DNA of 64,000 nt from the NCBI GenBank assembly GCA_030063045.1, contig JAQSEB010000008.1, forward strand, positions 620,001 to 684,000. Direction: 5' to 3'. This DNA comes from Pratylenchus scribneri. Taxonomy: Eukaryota > Nematoda > Chromadorea > Rhabditida > Pratylenchidae. Below are positions 47,802 to 60,657 of this stretch, in pieces (the first letter of the stretch is position 1; each line of letters opens with the position of its first letter). The notes under the pieces were generated by a model. That model worked only from the letters and a program-made list of their open reading frames with translations, had not been told where the DNA came from and did not search any database. The position numbers and the translations under genes were made by a program.

Positions 47802-50800
47802 TTAAAGATAAGCCGGCTGATCGGGACGAAGCGCTTTGAGCCTCCTCAAATATTCGGCATCGCGCAAAAAGTCCGATTGGAAGCTGTTATGCCGCATTGT
47901 GGACAGCGCCGAACTCAGGGTATTCTCGTCGATGAAACGCAACTAAAATTATACACAATTTATTTGCATTTTATTTGTATTTTTTTGCAATTAATTTGAC
48001 ATTATTTTTTCCCAATTTATTTTGTATAGCACTAGATGTGATTTTCATCATTTTTGCTGGGAGCGTAACAAAATAGAAAAGTACCAAATTTTGTAAAATT
48101 TTCGAGTGAATTTCAATCATTTTAATAAAAATTATAAAATTTTAATTTCTTTAATTTGGATTCATTTTTGGGGGAAAAGTCTAATTTTTAAAATCACATC
48201 AAGGACTGAACCAATTATGTTGATAATTTTAATAACCAATTAAATTAACATATTAATTTTATTTAAATTTATTCCGAATTTTTGGAATTGTTCCCTTAAA
48301 TTATTTTTAAAATGTCCTTTACTATGAATTAGTAAAATTTATTTTTATGGGCATAAATCTATCAACTCTGAATGAATTTTAATAAAATTAATATTATCTG
48401 CACATTGATTTGACACTAAAACTCTCAAGATTGTTTCAATTTTTGATGAATTATTTATTATAAATGGCGCCAATTTGGCTCGCAATATATTTTATAGGAA
48501 TTAATTTAATCAAAACAAAAATGCTTTCACCTTTCTCAGCAATTCATGCGGCTCATACGGTCGATTGTATAATTCATTCTCCAGGAAATTGTACACATCT
48601 TCCAATGTTATCTACAAAAAAAAAACCAATTCAAAACCATTCAAATTCATCTCGTTTCAAAACCTTTCCATGTTTTTTTCTCTTCAAAACGCCCAAAAGT
48701 GTGACAATTTCACGCAATTCTTCGCTCATTCCCAGGAATCGTTTTGCCCGTCCAAAATAGTGAATTTTGGCAAAATAATTTTTCAAATGGGTCGAAGCCT
48801 GGGGGAAATATAATTAAAATGGATTTGGCATTCTTTTGGCTTACCAAATCGACGCACATTGTGACAACGGCGAGGCCAACAATGACGAAGGCCACAATCA
48901 GGGAAAGGAACAAATAGTCGGTGACAACAATGTCACCAAGGCTATATAAATGAATAAATAATTGAAAAAAAAGATGGATTAATTAATTAATTTACCCAAC
49001 TGTGACGATCAAATTGAAACCGAAGTGAAATGAATGAATGAAAGACCATTTGTCCTCCCAAGTCATGAACCTGCATTTTATTAGCATTAATGAATAGAAA
49101 AAATATTATACTTAAAAAAGACCGAATTTACAAAAATTCTATCGTGTCTAAAAAAAATATTATATTTTCGAGGCCATACAACTTGGCCATGACTAGGTAT
49201 TAGGGCTCAGGGTTAGGTTAAGGGCATCATGGGATTAGGCATTAGGGGCTAATTGTTATGGGCTAGGGAATTTAAAGAAATCTGATTTGGCCAAGTTATA
49301 TGGACTTAAAAATATTTTTTGAGACGAAAGAATTTTTTTAAATTCATCATTTTTTTGTCAATTAATAGAGATCCTTAATGAATATATAACCACGAAATTT
49401 GAATTATCTTTATTCAAGTTAGTTTAATCGGTTTTATAATAGAGTTGGACAAAGAACAAAGTTGGTTTCGGTTTGAGAAAATCGATGAAATTTAAAACCA
49501 AAATTGGAAATTTTTGCTCTATAAAACCGAAAATCGGGATTTTTAAATGGAAATGCTCTAAAAACTTCAGGGAATTTCAGAAAATCCATACAAAAGGTAC
49601 AAATTTATTCTATCTTTTGGTATTAAAATTCTGAAATTTTATCTATGAAAATTCTACAAATCCTTAGGAGACAGTTCCCTTATTACATACATCATTGAGC
49701 CAAATGAGCAATAAACGCAAATGCAGAGGACATAGGCACCAATTGGGAACCATAAATTGGTATCATCTTTGGCTAAAAAATTAATTAAAGCCAATTCAAT
49801 TTAATTCTCATTAAATTTGAATACATCCAATTTCGGCCAATTCCAATGCCCCAAGTGAAACACTGAGGGATTGCATGGATTTGCGCCTGTATTTGCCGCC
49901 TTTTTGTATGCAAAATAGATCGATGACAAAACGCTGAATTTGTTGATTTATCATCTTGGGAAATTTTACAATAATATTGATATTAATAATATTAACGTTA
50001 AATTTAATAGAAATTTTATAATAATTCAAATTAGGTTGAAAAAATATAAAAAATTCACAAATTTTAGTTTAAAAAAAAATAAAAAATTTCAAAAATTTAC
50101 TAAAAAAAATTATTATAAAAAATTTCAAAATTTTAAATAAAAAATTTTAAAAATTCAAAAATTTTAATATGAAAAATTCCAAAAATTTTTATATAAAAAA
50201 ATTCTTTTAATAAAAATTTCCCATAAATTTGAATTGAAAAATTTTAAAAATTTTAATAAAAGAAATTCTAAAAATTTTAATAAAAGAAATTCTAAAAATT
50301 TTTAAAAAATTCGAAAAATTTTAATATAAAAATTCCAAAAATTTTATTGTAAAAAATTTTAAAAAATATAAAAATTCCAAAAATTTTAATAGAATTTTAA
50401 TATAAAAAATCCAAAAATTTTAATAGAATTTTAATATAAAAAATTCCAAAAATTTAAAAATTTTAATATAAAAATTCCAAAAATTTTATTGTAAAAAATT
50501 TCAAAAAATATTCCAAAAATTTTAATAGAATTTTAATATAAAAAATTCCAAAAATTTTATTAAAAAAAATAAAAATTCCAAAAATTTTATATAAAAAATT
50601 TTAAAAATAAAAAATTTCAAAAAATTTTAAAAATAAAAATTCCCAATTTCAAATTATTCCCAAATTTATTAAAATTTGCTTGCCTTCACTTTTCGGGTCA
50701 TCATTTTCCATTCGGCAATAATCCTCAACAAAGTGTCCGAAAGGAATTTGCCAATGTCGGCCGCGGTGATGAACATCAATGGAATGCCAACAAGGGCAAA

Positions 50801-53800
50801 AATGACGGAGAATATTTTGCCGACATCAGTGTTCACGGACACTTCCGAATAGCCTAAAAAAATAATTGATTTAAAAATATTATTTACAATTTTTTTGAAA
50901 TATCGTATACATCTTTTAATCCCCACTTTCGGATTTAAGGACCCATAGCCGATAGGATGAATGGGGTGAACTTTAGAAAAATTTCGAATTTTCTTAGTTC
51001 CCTAAAACTCTCCAAATCCGCTATAATTTGTTCGAAAATGTCCATAAATTTATTAATTAGACATTAGACTCAAAATTTTCCCAATTTTTTTGGGGTTTCA
51101 CTATAGGGAATCAAAAGTGTTTATATGGTATATCAAAATTTTTGCTTTCAGATTTGTGTCTGAGGCATTTCAAAGACCATTTTTAAAAGTTTAATATTAA
51201 GATCCCAGATTATTGAACCGATAAATTGGGATAATTATATTTATGTTAGATTATCTCAGAATCCATTTAATATTCAAATATTTGGATTATGCAAAAGTCT
51301 TACCGCAAGTGGTCAAAACGGTCAATACATAGAGCCTAAAATGGGAAATAAAAAATATAAAAAATATTACACTAGAACTCACACTGAAAAATGGGAAATG
51401 AATTTGGGCAATGTCATTGAATCAAATTTATTATGTAATTTAAATTTAAAAATTAAATTAAAATATTAAAAAGGAATAGGACTCACAGGCAGTAGGAAAC
51501 GTCCATTTGTTGTGAATGTTGTCCAATCTTTCTGGGGCCAACATTTCTTGCCGAATTGGTCTCCTTTATTTCAAATATATATATTTGGTCCAACTATTTA
51601 ATAACCAACCGATCATCAACTTCCTGCGCCACACTAACCTGAAAATAATTTATTGAATGGAATAAAAATTAAATTAAAATTAATTTAAATTGTTGTTTAA
51701 AAATTTGGGAACAAAAAATGTTTTTTTAACTCCCCACTTTAATAAATCCACACTTTCGACTTTGAGGTTCCATAGCTCCTTTTAGGGTAAAGTTTAAAAA
51801 AATTTTAACTCTACACAATCCGCTAAAATTTTTGGAAAAAATGTCCATAAATTAAGGATTTAAACTCCAAATTTTCCCAATTTTTAAGAGGTGTAAATAA
51901 TTCCCCATGGGGTATTAAAGGAACATATACGGTAGGACTAATTCTGAACAAAATCAGTTGGATTAATTTAAACAAAAAATTAGCTAAAAATTAAAATTAA
52001 ATGCATTGATTTTATTTTCGATTTTTCAGCCAAAAAAGTAATTAAAAAATTGCGATGTTTTATTTACCATATAATCGCGAAATATATTTGCCCATTCGCT
52101 CGGTGCAATTTGTCCCTTTGTTGTTTGGATTATGTGCCAACTTTCCACTGTGAAATTCTCAATCAAATTATTCAGGCGAACCAATTTCCTGGAACGTGCC
52201 ACCAATTCTGTTCGAGTTTCCAGCGCTTGAAGGATGCTGGCACCCAGGCAAAGATAGCCAATCAAAACGGCAACCAAAACAATGTGCGGCACCAAAATTT
52301 TGATGTACTAAAAAATATGTAAGAAAATTTCACAATTTTTAAATTTATTGTATGTTTTTTTTATGAGAATTTGAGTTTACTATTAAATTCTTTAAAATTT
52401 TAATCCATTTATAAAGGAGAAAGGAATGTATTTTATAATTAAAAATCAAAAATTTTAATTAAAAATTAATTTTTTTTAAAAATTCCCATAGAAAAAATTG
52501 AATTGTTTTCTGAAATTCAAAAAAAAAAAAGAATTTGAAAATTTTGGATATTTAGTATGAGGGAATAGACCGAATTTTCTCTTATTAGCTGATTATTTCA
52601 AAAGGGTTCGCTTAATTATGCCAAAATGTCAAATAAAATCTCATTCAAAAATAAAACACAAAAATTGTGTACTTTTCGATTATCTGGGTATAGATTTGAA
52701 AAAAAATTTTAAATTCTTATTCTATTATTCATATTTCATACTAGTATTTGAGTGGAATTGGAAATCGATAAAAAAACATGATTTTAGGTGATTTTAGGGT
52801 TGATCAATTTTGGGCGGTAACTTAAGGTAATAAAGTTTTACGAAGCAATAAATGTTTTGGAGCTTAGTGATAATCTTGAGATTTTATCTGATTATCAGAC
52901 TTTACGGCATAAAATTTCATTGGCTTTAACAGCTAAACTAGGTCCCACCCGATATGAACCTCTTCACCACCAAGGAACGGCTTCGACCATTCCCTAGACG
53001 AATGCCCACTATTACTATAACACAATACCGGAGAACCGATAAAAAAAACTAAAAATTGTGGGGAAAAATCTGGACCTAGATAACCGAAAGTATCATTAAA
53101 ATTTGATAATTTTAAGCTCTTTTACCTTAACAATTTTTTGGGAACATGTCAACGGTGCTTTCGCCTCTTCGTCGCCCTCCATTTGTGAGGTGAGCAATGT
53201 GCCAACATCGTCGCCGTCCAACAAATTTGGCTGCTTTGGCAGTGGAAGTCCATCCCATCTGGCCGTGATGTTGTCTAAAATTGGCCAACTACTCATTTTT
53301 ATTGCATCAATGAACAACTCAAATATTTATGGAGGATTGGCCACCCACCAAAATCCAAAATCCATTTTTATAAAGCTATTTTTTGCCTTTATGGATTGCC
53401 CAAATTTACCTTTGGTCTCTACAAAAAATGGCAATTCCCTTTTTCCAGAAACAATTTATATTTTCCGTATTTACTTTTGGACTCCAAAAAATGCCCATTA
53501 CCATTTACCCAATTTTCATTCACTTAAAATTTTCCAATCCATTTATTGTGTTTATTAATTACTTCTTTGAATTTATATAAATGAAAGGGAAATTCTATTA
53601 ATAGGATTGCTTAATAATTTTTATTTTAAGCCAAAAAAAACTTAAATTTTTCTTTTATTTTCTCATATTGAATTCCCTACAGCTTATCAAAGAAATGTTA
53701 AATACAAAACAAATTCTTATTATTAAATTTAAATGATTTAAAATAGCATTTCTTAAAATTTATTTTAATATTAAGCCAGAAAAAAAAGTTTCTTAAATTT

Positions 53801-54395
53801 TAAATTAGAAAAGATAGATATGTCCACTTATGTTTTTTGAAAAATTTATTCTCCTATTTTGACTTATAAACAAAAATTCCATTTTTAAAAAATTAAAGCC
53901 ATAAATATAAAAATTTTAAAAACTCTATACTAATAAATTAATCAAAAAATTTTCATATTGAATTTAATCACTAATAAGAATATTTTTCAAGTGTTTCACT
54001 CGAATACCTCGAAAATGCATAAATGGCCAAAATGGATGAAGGCTAATATTAATTGGTGGATTTGTGCGAAGAATGGGCGGTTGTGAGAGATTTTGGGTGG
54101 TGGATTGTTGACCAGCGGATTTTTTATGTTGAATTGGAATGTCCTGATGGGCAACAGCAGAATGTTGTGGCGGATGGCCCAAATTTGTGCTAATGGCCAA
54201 ATGCTTTTTTTGAATGATGCCCAATTCCTGCACTTGAGTATGGAATATTGGCTTTTGTGGTGCGTTGGATGCGGATTTTTCATTGCGCGACACTTTTCGC
54301 AGTGTTCCAGTTTCCGGTTGCTGCTGATTATTTTGTGGGCCAATCCCAATGGAGGTGGACATTTTTGGACGTGCCACCAATGGATCCACCAACAT
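47802..54395 (-). CDS. TWK-type two-pore-domain (K2P) potassium channel
   Basis: Fifteen exons: 54395-54008, 53274-53126, 52307-52068, 51638-51610, 51563-51487, 51383 (one base), 51335-51304, 50853-50690, 49954-49825, 49772-49691, 49070-48996, 48941-48845, 48798-48664, 48611-48531, 47942-47802 (stop TAA). Total 1,821 nt, 606 aa. Seen: a hydrophilic N-terminus, TM1 KILVPHIVLVAVLIGYLCLG (about 182-201), a loop with NFT glycosylation site, pore 1 WTFPTALLYVLTV then TTCGYSEV (303-310), TM2 IFSVIFALVGIPLMFITAAD, TM3 WFPIGAYVLCICVYCSFGSM, pore 2 WSFIHSFHFGFNLIVTVGLG then D, TM4 FLSLIVAFVIVGLAVVTMCV and a cytoplasmic tail ending RPDQPAYL. Dimeric leak K+ channel of the plasma membrane. Odd: pore 1 has GYS where GYG is usual. 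Exon 8 may instead end six bases later at a GC donor (608 aa). Confidence 0.92.
49104..49362. mobile_element. Long-TIR MITE with TTAGGG-rich interior, copy 3
   Basis: Left arm GACCGAATTTACAAAAATTC, CGTGTC, GAGGCCATACAACTTGGCC; right arm GGCCAAGTTATATGGAC, GAGACGAAAGAATTT, AAATTCATC. The core has TATTAGGGCTCAGGGTTAGG and GGGATTAGGCATTAGGGGC. It lies in a TWK-channel intron (49,071-49,690). Confidence 0.7.
50040..50650. repeat. Degenerate A/T repeat in TWK intron
   Basis: Irregular tandem repetition of AAAAATTCCAAAAATTTTAA and related words with ATATAAAA spacers fills most of the intron between 49,955 and 50,689. Period varies around 20-40 bp. It is low-complexity sequence without coding value. 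Confidence 0.7.
51383..51383 (-). other. Candidate one-nucleotide microexon of the TWK gene
   Basis: On the minus strand the preceding exon ends ACTGCCT and is followed by the donor GTGAGT (51,486-51,481); the next regular exon starts after TTTTAG with GCTCTATG. Joined directly they give a stop codon within four codons. Between them lies CATTTTTCAG, a single T at 51,383, and GTGAGTTC. Using that T as an exon makes the codon TTG (Leu) and restores the frame. The two flanking introns are then 103 and 47 bp, the latter equal to the typical short intron here. The restored sequence has exactly the residue count expected between the pore-helix Trp and the selectivity filter. Confidence 0.55.
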
Positions 54396-57300
54396 TTTTT
54401 TTTGTGAAAGGAGGGAACGGCGCCGCAAATTTGAATGGCAATTTTTAGCAATTCACACAATTTTGAATGGAGAGGCAAAACACAGCGGGAATTATGGAAT
54501 TTAATCGAATTTGTATATTTTTGGGACAGGAAATGAAGTTTTTTTTTATTGGTGGGAATGGAATATGGATGGATTTGTTGTGGGGATATAATTTTTTGCT
54601 TCTAATTTTTTTAAGGAATAAATTTTTTTTATAAATTTTGTAATTATTTTTGGGGTTTTTAAAAAGAATTTAAATATAGCTCACCCAATTAAAAGAAGTA
54701 TTTTCAGTCAGTTTATTATTAATTCGATAATATAGTAAAATAGAAAATTTAAAAAAATTCTCAAAACTTTTTTTTTAATTTCAAATTCTAACTTAATTGG
54801 ACCTTTCTTTAAAAGGATATCTGGATTAATTTCTCATTTTTATATTCCATTAGTTCTTTTTCTTTTCATCCTCACCTTTTTTTTCTAAATTTTAATGCAT
54901 TCATAAAAGTCAGATTAAATAGAATATTTCGTTTTGGATTTGGAATTATTTTTTTATTAAAAAAGAATATATGTCATTGATAAAAATTGCCAAATAAAAT
55001 TATAATTTAATCAATTTTTCATCAAAGTTTTAAATTCTAATTAATTCTTTAAAATGCTTTTTGAGATAATTTCTTCCATTCAATTTAATTTGTTCTTATT
55101 TTTAATAGGGTTGTTTAGATTAATCCTCATCCTCATTTCCTATAACTTTTTCGATTTCATTAATCCAATCTTTTTTTTCTAAATTTTTAATGCATTTATA
55201 AAAGGCAGATTAAATGGAATTTTTCCTTTGGAAGTTAATTAAAAATGATAAAACTGATATAAAAAATGATGGAATGAATATATTGGGAAAAATATCAAAA
55301 TCAAATTTGATTTAATTTTATTCAAAATTCTAAATTTTGAATAGTCCAATGTTAGGTCAATAAGATAAAATTGTAAGAACCGGCAAATAAATGTTGTAAC
55401 CAATTCTAAAAAATGAAATTATCCTATCTTCTTTATGAAAAAAATGGAAATAAAATTTTTTTAATCAATTCTATAAAAAATTATTTGGATGATATCTTCC
55501 AATGAAATTATTTCTTGGAAAAATATCCATTTTGAAGGATAACAATTGAGTGTGGGTTGAATTTGAATGAATTGGTGTTGGGCACGAAAATTTGTGCGGC
55601 TCATTTTTGGCACACATTGGTCCATCCAAAAATGGACCCCCAAGTGCAATTTGCAACAATTGTTTCGTTTTTGGGTGGATGGTTTTGACCATTATGCCCA
55701 AAAATGTATGTGCCCAATGTCCATCCATCCATCCATTGTCCATTCTCACCAAAAATTTGTGTTTATTTATAAAATGGGTCATTTTGGCCAAAATTGTTTT
55801 GGAGCCGGAGGCGGGGCACAATTTTGCACCTCCGGGCCAATTTTCCAATCCTCCAAAAATGCCCGTATGCTCCATTCAAAATTGTGTGCGCCCTTTTTGC
55901 ATTTTTCCACCCAATTTTTGGCCGCACCGTCAATAATTAATGAGCGCGGCAGGGCATTTAAACAAAAAAGGTGTGCAATGGGGCAAAATGAAAATGTGTA
56001 TTATTTTGGCCGCCTCTGGCGCAAAAAAATGGGAATCCCATTATGGCCAATTTATTTTGTGAACAATTGATTTGTGTGAACAATTCAAAAAAAAACGGAG
56101 GTGGTGGAATGCAATTTTGGCAGCAAATTTTTAGCAGGAAAGAACCTTTAGGGTAGGAGAAAAGGAGCTCGAAATGCCCTCTTTTGTGCCTGATAAACAA
56201 TCTTTTAAAGAAAGGGAATGCTTATTTTTGGTGAAGAGAAGAAGAAGCAGCATTTTTTGGCGGCAAATATAATTTAGAAGAGGGAAAATGGGAGGACTTA
56301 AAGATGGGCTTCGAAGGATTTTAGAATTGATAAGGAAAAAAGGAAATGTTGCGAAAATAACTACTAAAAAATGCCATCAATTTTTGTGGCAATTATTTTT
56401 TATGAAAGATTTTTAACGGATTCTATAAATTAAAATGTCATTAATCGATATTAATTGATATTGTATTGTTGAAAATAATTTTTGTTCCAAAAAATATTTA
56501 ATTTGTCAATTGAATCTGAAATTATTAAAAATTTTAATATATTCTATATTTGTTAAGGTAATTAATGAAATTTAAAATTATAAAATTTAATTTACCATTT
56601 ATTCTATTTTTATTTATCTTTTTTGGATAAAAACTTATTTGGTCAATTTAGTCTAAAATTATTATAATTTTTTTATTCCTTTTTTATTAGATTTTTTAGT
56701 TTTATCGCAAGATTAACCAATATTTTAAAATTTTTAAAATTAATTTGAATATTTCAAAAATAATATCCAACCATTTGTTGCCAAAATTAGTTATATTTAT
56801 ATAAGGAAGGGATTGGCCGCATTTGGTGTGAATTAGGGAGGGGAAAGGGGAGGGGTTGGACATAATAAGCCAAAGGCAAAAGCAGAGGCAAAATTGGCTA
56901 ATTGCATTTGGCAGCCGCTCTATATTCCCTCATTTCATTCATATTTTCTATTCCACAATGGCGCAATATGGGCATGAGATGCGTGGGAGGATGGGAAAAT
57001 GAAAGAGACTCGAAGAATAAAAACTGGAAAATATTTGTGGGAAAATTCACAAAATGAAATTTGGTCAATTTCTTGGAAAATGGATTAATCGTCTTTTCAA
57101 GGATTCAGGAGATGGATTTAAGGTTTTTATAAATAATAAGGACCTTTAATACGAAAATTTTAAATGTGTTTTATACTCTGATCTATGTACATTTCTTCAG
57201 AATGGATTCTTCTTTTGGAAATAAAAGTGACTGCCAAATGGCAACTCTTCTTAAATTCCACATTATCATTGGCCAAATTTGACAGTTGCCAATTTAGATT

Positions 57301-58368
57301 ATATTTGGAAGGAAAAAGGAAATGATGGAAATTTGAAACCTATTCAACAGAAAAAGGAATAAAATGTTCCTCATTGGATTACGTAATCCAAAAGGTAGAT
57401 AGAAATGAGGGCATCACGCTGATCAAAAAATGATGATGAAGGAATTCTATTTAGAACTTTCCAAAATTGTCTCAAAATTGTTGGACGAAATTTGATCCAC
57501 CAATCGAAACTTAAATATGTTCTAAAGTGCATAAAGATCGGAGAATGGGACGATATTTTAATGCGATTGAGAATTAAAAAAGACGGAAATTATTGGAATA
57601 GAATTTATATTTTTTTAAACAATTTATAAAAAAAAAATAAATTTCTCTTAAGAAGAAAGAGGAAAAATATTAATTAATAATTATCGAAGAAAAGTGCATG
57701 GGAAAATATTAATTATTAAAGAAAGAAATAAACAATAAATGGATTGAATATTCACTGAATAAATAAATTCATTATCATTTGTATTAAATTTTCCATAAAT
57801 TCTTTAAAGGCTAACACGATTGTTTCTATATTTGTGGCAATTGCGCGTCATTTTTTACATATATGATTAATTAATTTATTGGGAAATATTATTATTAATT
57901 TTTTATAATTCTCATTTCCATCTATCTAAATAATTTATCAATGTCTATTGGTCTTTCCTATTCATCTTACTGTACCCCCACTTTTTAATCGCTTGTCACC
58001 CTATCAATCAAATATTGCACCAATGGTGCCTTTTTATTTTAAAACCCACTCTTTTCCTTTCCTTATGCTTTTTTACCGTTCACATTTTTATTTATCACAT
58101 TTCCTCACAAAAAATGGTAAATATTAATTTTAAGTCCAGTTCCAGTTACCTTCAATCCATATCAATTTCTTTGGGCCACCTTAGGGGGTTTTATCCCCAG
58201 ACAACTTAACCCTAAATTTAGACTAATATAATGTATAATTCACATTTAATTTTTTTAGGCTAGTTCATTTACAATTCTATGTCAATATCTTTCTTTTATT
58301 TCCAATTTTAGAATGCATTTAACTAAATCTGGATAGATCCCTTAAATGTGCTTTTTCAAGCCAACAAT
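54396..58368. other. Intergenic region upstream of the K+ channel
   Basis: No gene that I can support. A GC-richer island at about 55,550-56,300 has long open frames on both strands (up to about 167 codons on the plus strand), full of TGG/CCA/AAA words, without domain or splice logic. Another patch at 56,800-57,000 contains G-rich AGGGGAAAGGGGAGGGG. The remainder (54,550-55,450; 56,400-56,780; 57,050-58,360) is AT-rich and featureless to me. The islands are candidate regulatory sequence for the channel. Confidence 0.45.
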
Positions 58369-58478
58369 TTAATTACCAAATAAAAAAATAATCTTGGAAT
58401 ATATATCTCCCCAAAAAATAGGCCAAAAATTCAAAAAATTCAATCTGATTTTTACTAATTTTCCCTTTCTATTTTTAC

Positions 58479-59416
58479 CAATTAGAATTCGTCCATCCTC
58501 CTGAATAGTGATGGTCGGCCTTCGTAGTACAATTGTCCGAACTGTTCCGCCCGCACCGCCTCCAACATTTGGGAACACTTTACTGCTACTTCGATGCTGT
58601 TTTCGCATTACGGCTCCAATTGAGGTTGCCGTGGTCTTGGCCAATTCTTGCGTTGAAATGCTCTTTTCCATTGAGGAGGAGGAGACCAAAATGGACGGTG
58701 GCGGTGGCACATTTGGAGGTGGAGAGAATGGCGGCTGATTATTATTATTGTTGTTGTTCAGTAAATCCATTGGGTCAAATGCGGGTCCAGCCAAAAGAAG
58801 AGCCGTTTCGGCCGATGGGCCAGCAGCACCGCCATCATCCGCGGCCGATTGTTGGTCCATTTGAACAACCTAGGATGGGAAAAATATTTTTAATATTTGG
58901 CCAAGCATAAAATTATTATCATTTTTATTGATAAATTAAACTTTATAGAATATGGTTAAAAATATGTTAATTGATTATTAGAAAAATTGAATAATTAAAT
59001 TTCTCCTTAAATTTAATGATATTATTTCTATAAATTTAAATAGAATTTATCATAAAATTCTTTAAATAAGAAATAAAAAAATTCTACTTCGACTTTGAGC
59101 AATTGTGCCGGTGAAAAAACTTCGGCCAATTGATGACGAAGTGCAGCCTCGACGGCGGCATCCTGTTGAATAACCTAGAAAATGAATGGTTATTATTAAA
59201 ATTATTAATTAATTAATAATTAGGTTAAAATTAAAATTAATGATGTGATGATCTTTGTAAGATATGGTATCCCAAAATTGTAGCCAATCTTGAATGTACC
59301 TGTCCAAGTGTGGATCGCCTTTGTACGGGTGTTTTTTGTAGAGGTGAATGAAAAAACATTCCGGAACGTTGGAAAGAATAAGAAGACCTGGGCTTATTGG
59401 GATTGGAATTGGACAT
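58479..59416 (-). CDS. Unrecognised low-complexity protein, 5' exons
   Basis: Three exons join in phase: 59416-59300 (start ATG, MSNSNPNKPRSSYSFQRSG), 59174-59088 (VIQQDAAVEAALRHQLAEVF) and 58869-58479. The third holds VVQMDQQSAADDGG, an Asn run, a Pro-rich stretch (PPFSPPPNVPPPPS), and RTIVLRRPTITIQEDGRILI. Together 198 codons plus one base. GC-rich codons, conserved-looking splice sites and consistent phases argue that it is real. I do not recognise the family; the composition suggests an intracellular, partly disordered protein. It ends at a donor (GGTAAA at 58,479) with no downstream exon found, or reads through to a stop at 58,369. It could be the start of a separate gene or a distant 5' part of the K+ channel gene on the same strand. 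Confidence 0.6.
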
Positions 59417-60657
59417 TATTTTACAATTGAATATTTTTAAAGGATAAATAGGAATAAAATGAATTCTTTCGGGAACATTTTGCCGCCTTTAAATATGCCA
59501 TAAAAAACAATGGCGGATTTGGAGAGGATGGTGCCACCTTTTTTATTAAGTGGATTTGGATTTATTTGGGACAAATTTATTATTATTAAGATGTTCTCAA
59601 GTGTGAACAAAACTTCTTTAATTTCTTTTATTTCGAATTTGGCATAATTGTTTTTACAAAATTGAACAAGTTTGTTTTGTTTAAAATAAAAAATTTGCAA
59701 ATATAAAGGAATTTGCTGTTTTTTAAAAGGAGTGAAAATGGGCATTGGAAATAGAAGATAATTTTGGCTAAAAAACTGAAATTGAGAACAAATTGGTTTT
59801 TTTTAAATGAAAAATATTATTAAAAATTTAAAAATATTTCGGTTTTTAAGATGAACGTTGTAATTTTTTTGGAAAAGTTAAAATTTAAATTAATTCCAAA
59901 TAAATTTGCTATTATATTTGAATTAATTGGTTCCATAATATTTATTTGTTGTATTTCCACTTAATTAATGCCCCATAATATTTTGTATTACAAAAAACAT
60001 TCAAAAAAGGATAAAATTTACTAGGATAAAAAGGGAAGAGCATAAAAAGAGATGGCCTGAAGCTGGCAGTAAAATTCCCCCTATAGTCTCTTCTTCTAAA
60101 TAAAAAGATAAAAAAGGATGTGCAAAAATGGAAGGCGGGAATTTGTTGGAGCCAAAAAGGGGGAAGGATTTTGGAATGTTAGCTGCCCCCATTTTTGGTT
60201 GGATTTTTGGCTTTGGCCCAACTATGTAACGGCATCCTCAAAATGTCCTTAGCTGCTCCATTTCAACTTCAACAATGCTCATAAAATCCATTTCTAGTTC
60301 TCGCCAATGGGATAAATGATGCGACATTTTTGATGGAGAGAAAAACATAAAAATTTAGAGAAAACATGTGGAAAAGGAATCTTCCTTCAAAGTTAATTGG
60401 CAATATCAAAAAATATTCCCCTTGAATTTGGAACCTTAGCAAGAATGAAATTTGATCGAAAATGAGAAAGATATTTTCTATTTCGCAGAATCCTTGCTAA
60501 AAGTGCAAAAAATGCAGAAAATATTTAAATAAATTTATTCCAAAGAATCAAAAATAAGGGATATTGATTGATTTTTATAAGCGTAATGGCTTTAATAAAT
60601 AAAGCAAATTCAATAATGTGAAAGAACATTTAGATCAAACTATTTAAAACAAATAAA
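59417..60657. other. Intergenic region
   Basis: AT-rich sequence upstream of the preceding gene, with a somewhat GC-richer patch at 60,030-60,330. Short open frames exist on both strands without recognisable content. Confidence 0.5.

Noticed and set aside
48464..48813. Plus-strand frames around 48.5-48.8 kb
   Set aside because: They are antisense to three conserved exons of the TWK channel that join in phase on the minus strand.
55471..56070. Overlapping open frames of about 134 and 167 codons on opposite strands
   Set aside because: Both are rich in Trp/His/Phe from TTTGGCC and CCATTTT words, have no domain or exon structure, and coexist in the same island. Chance openness is more likely.
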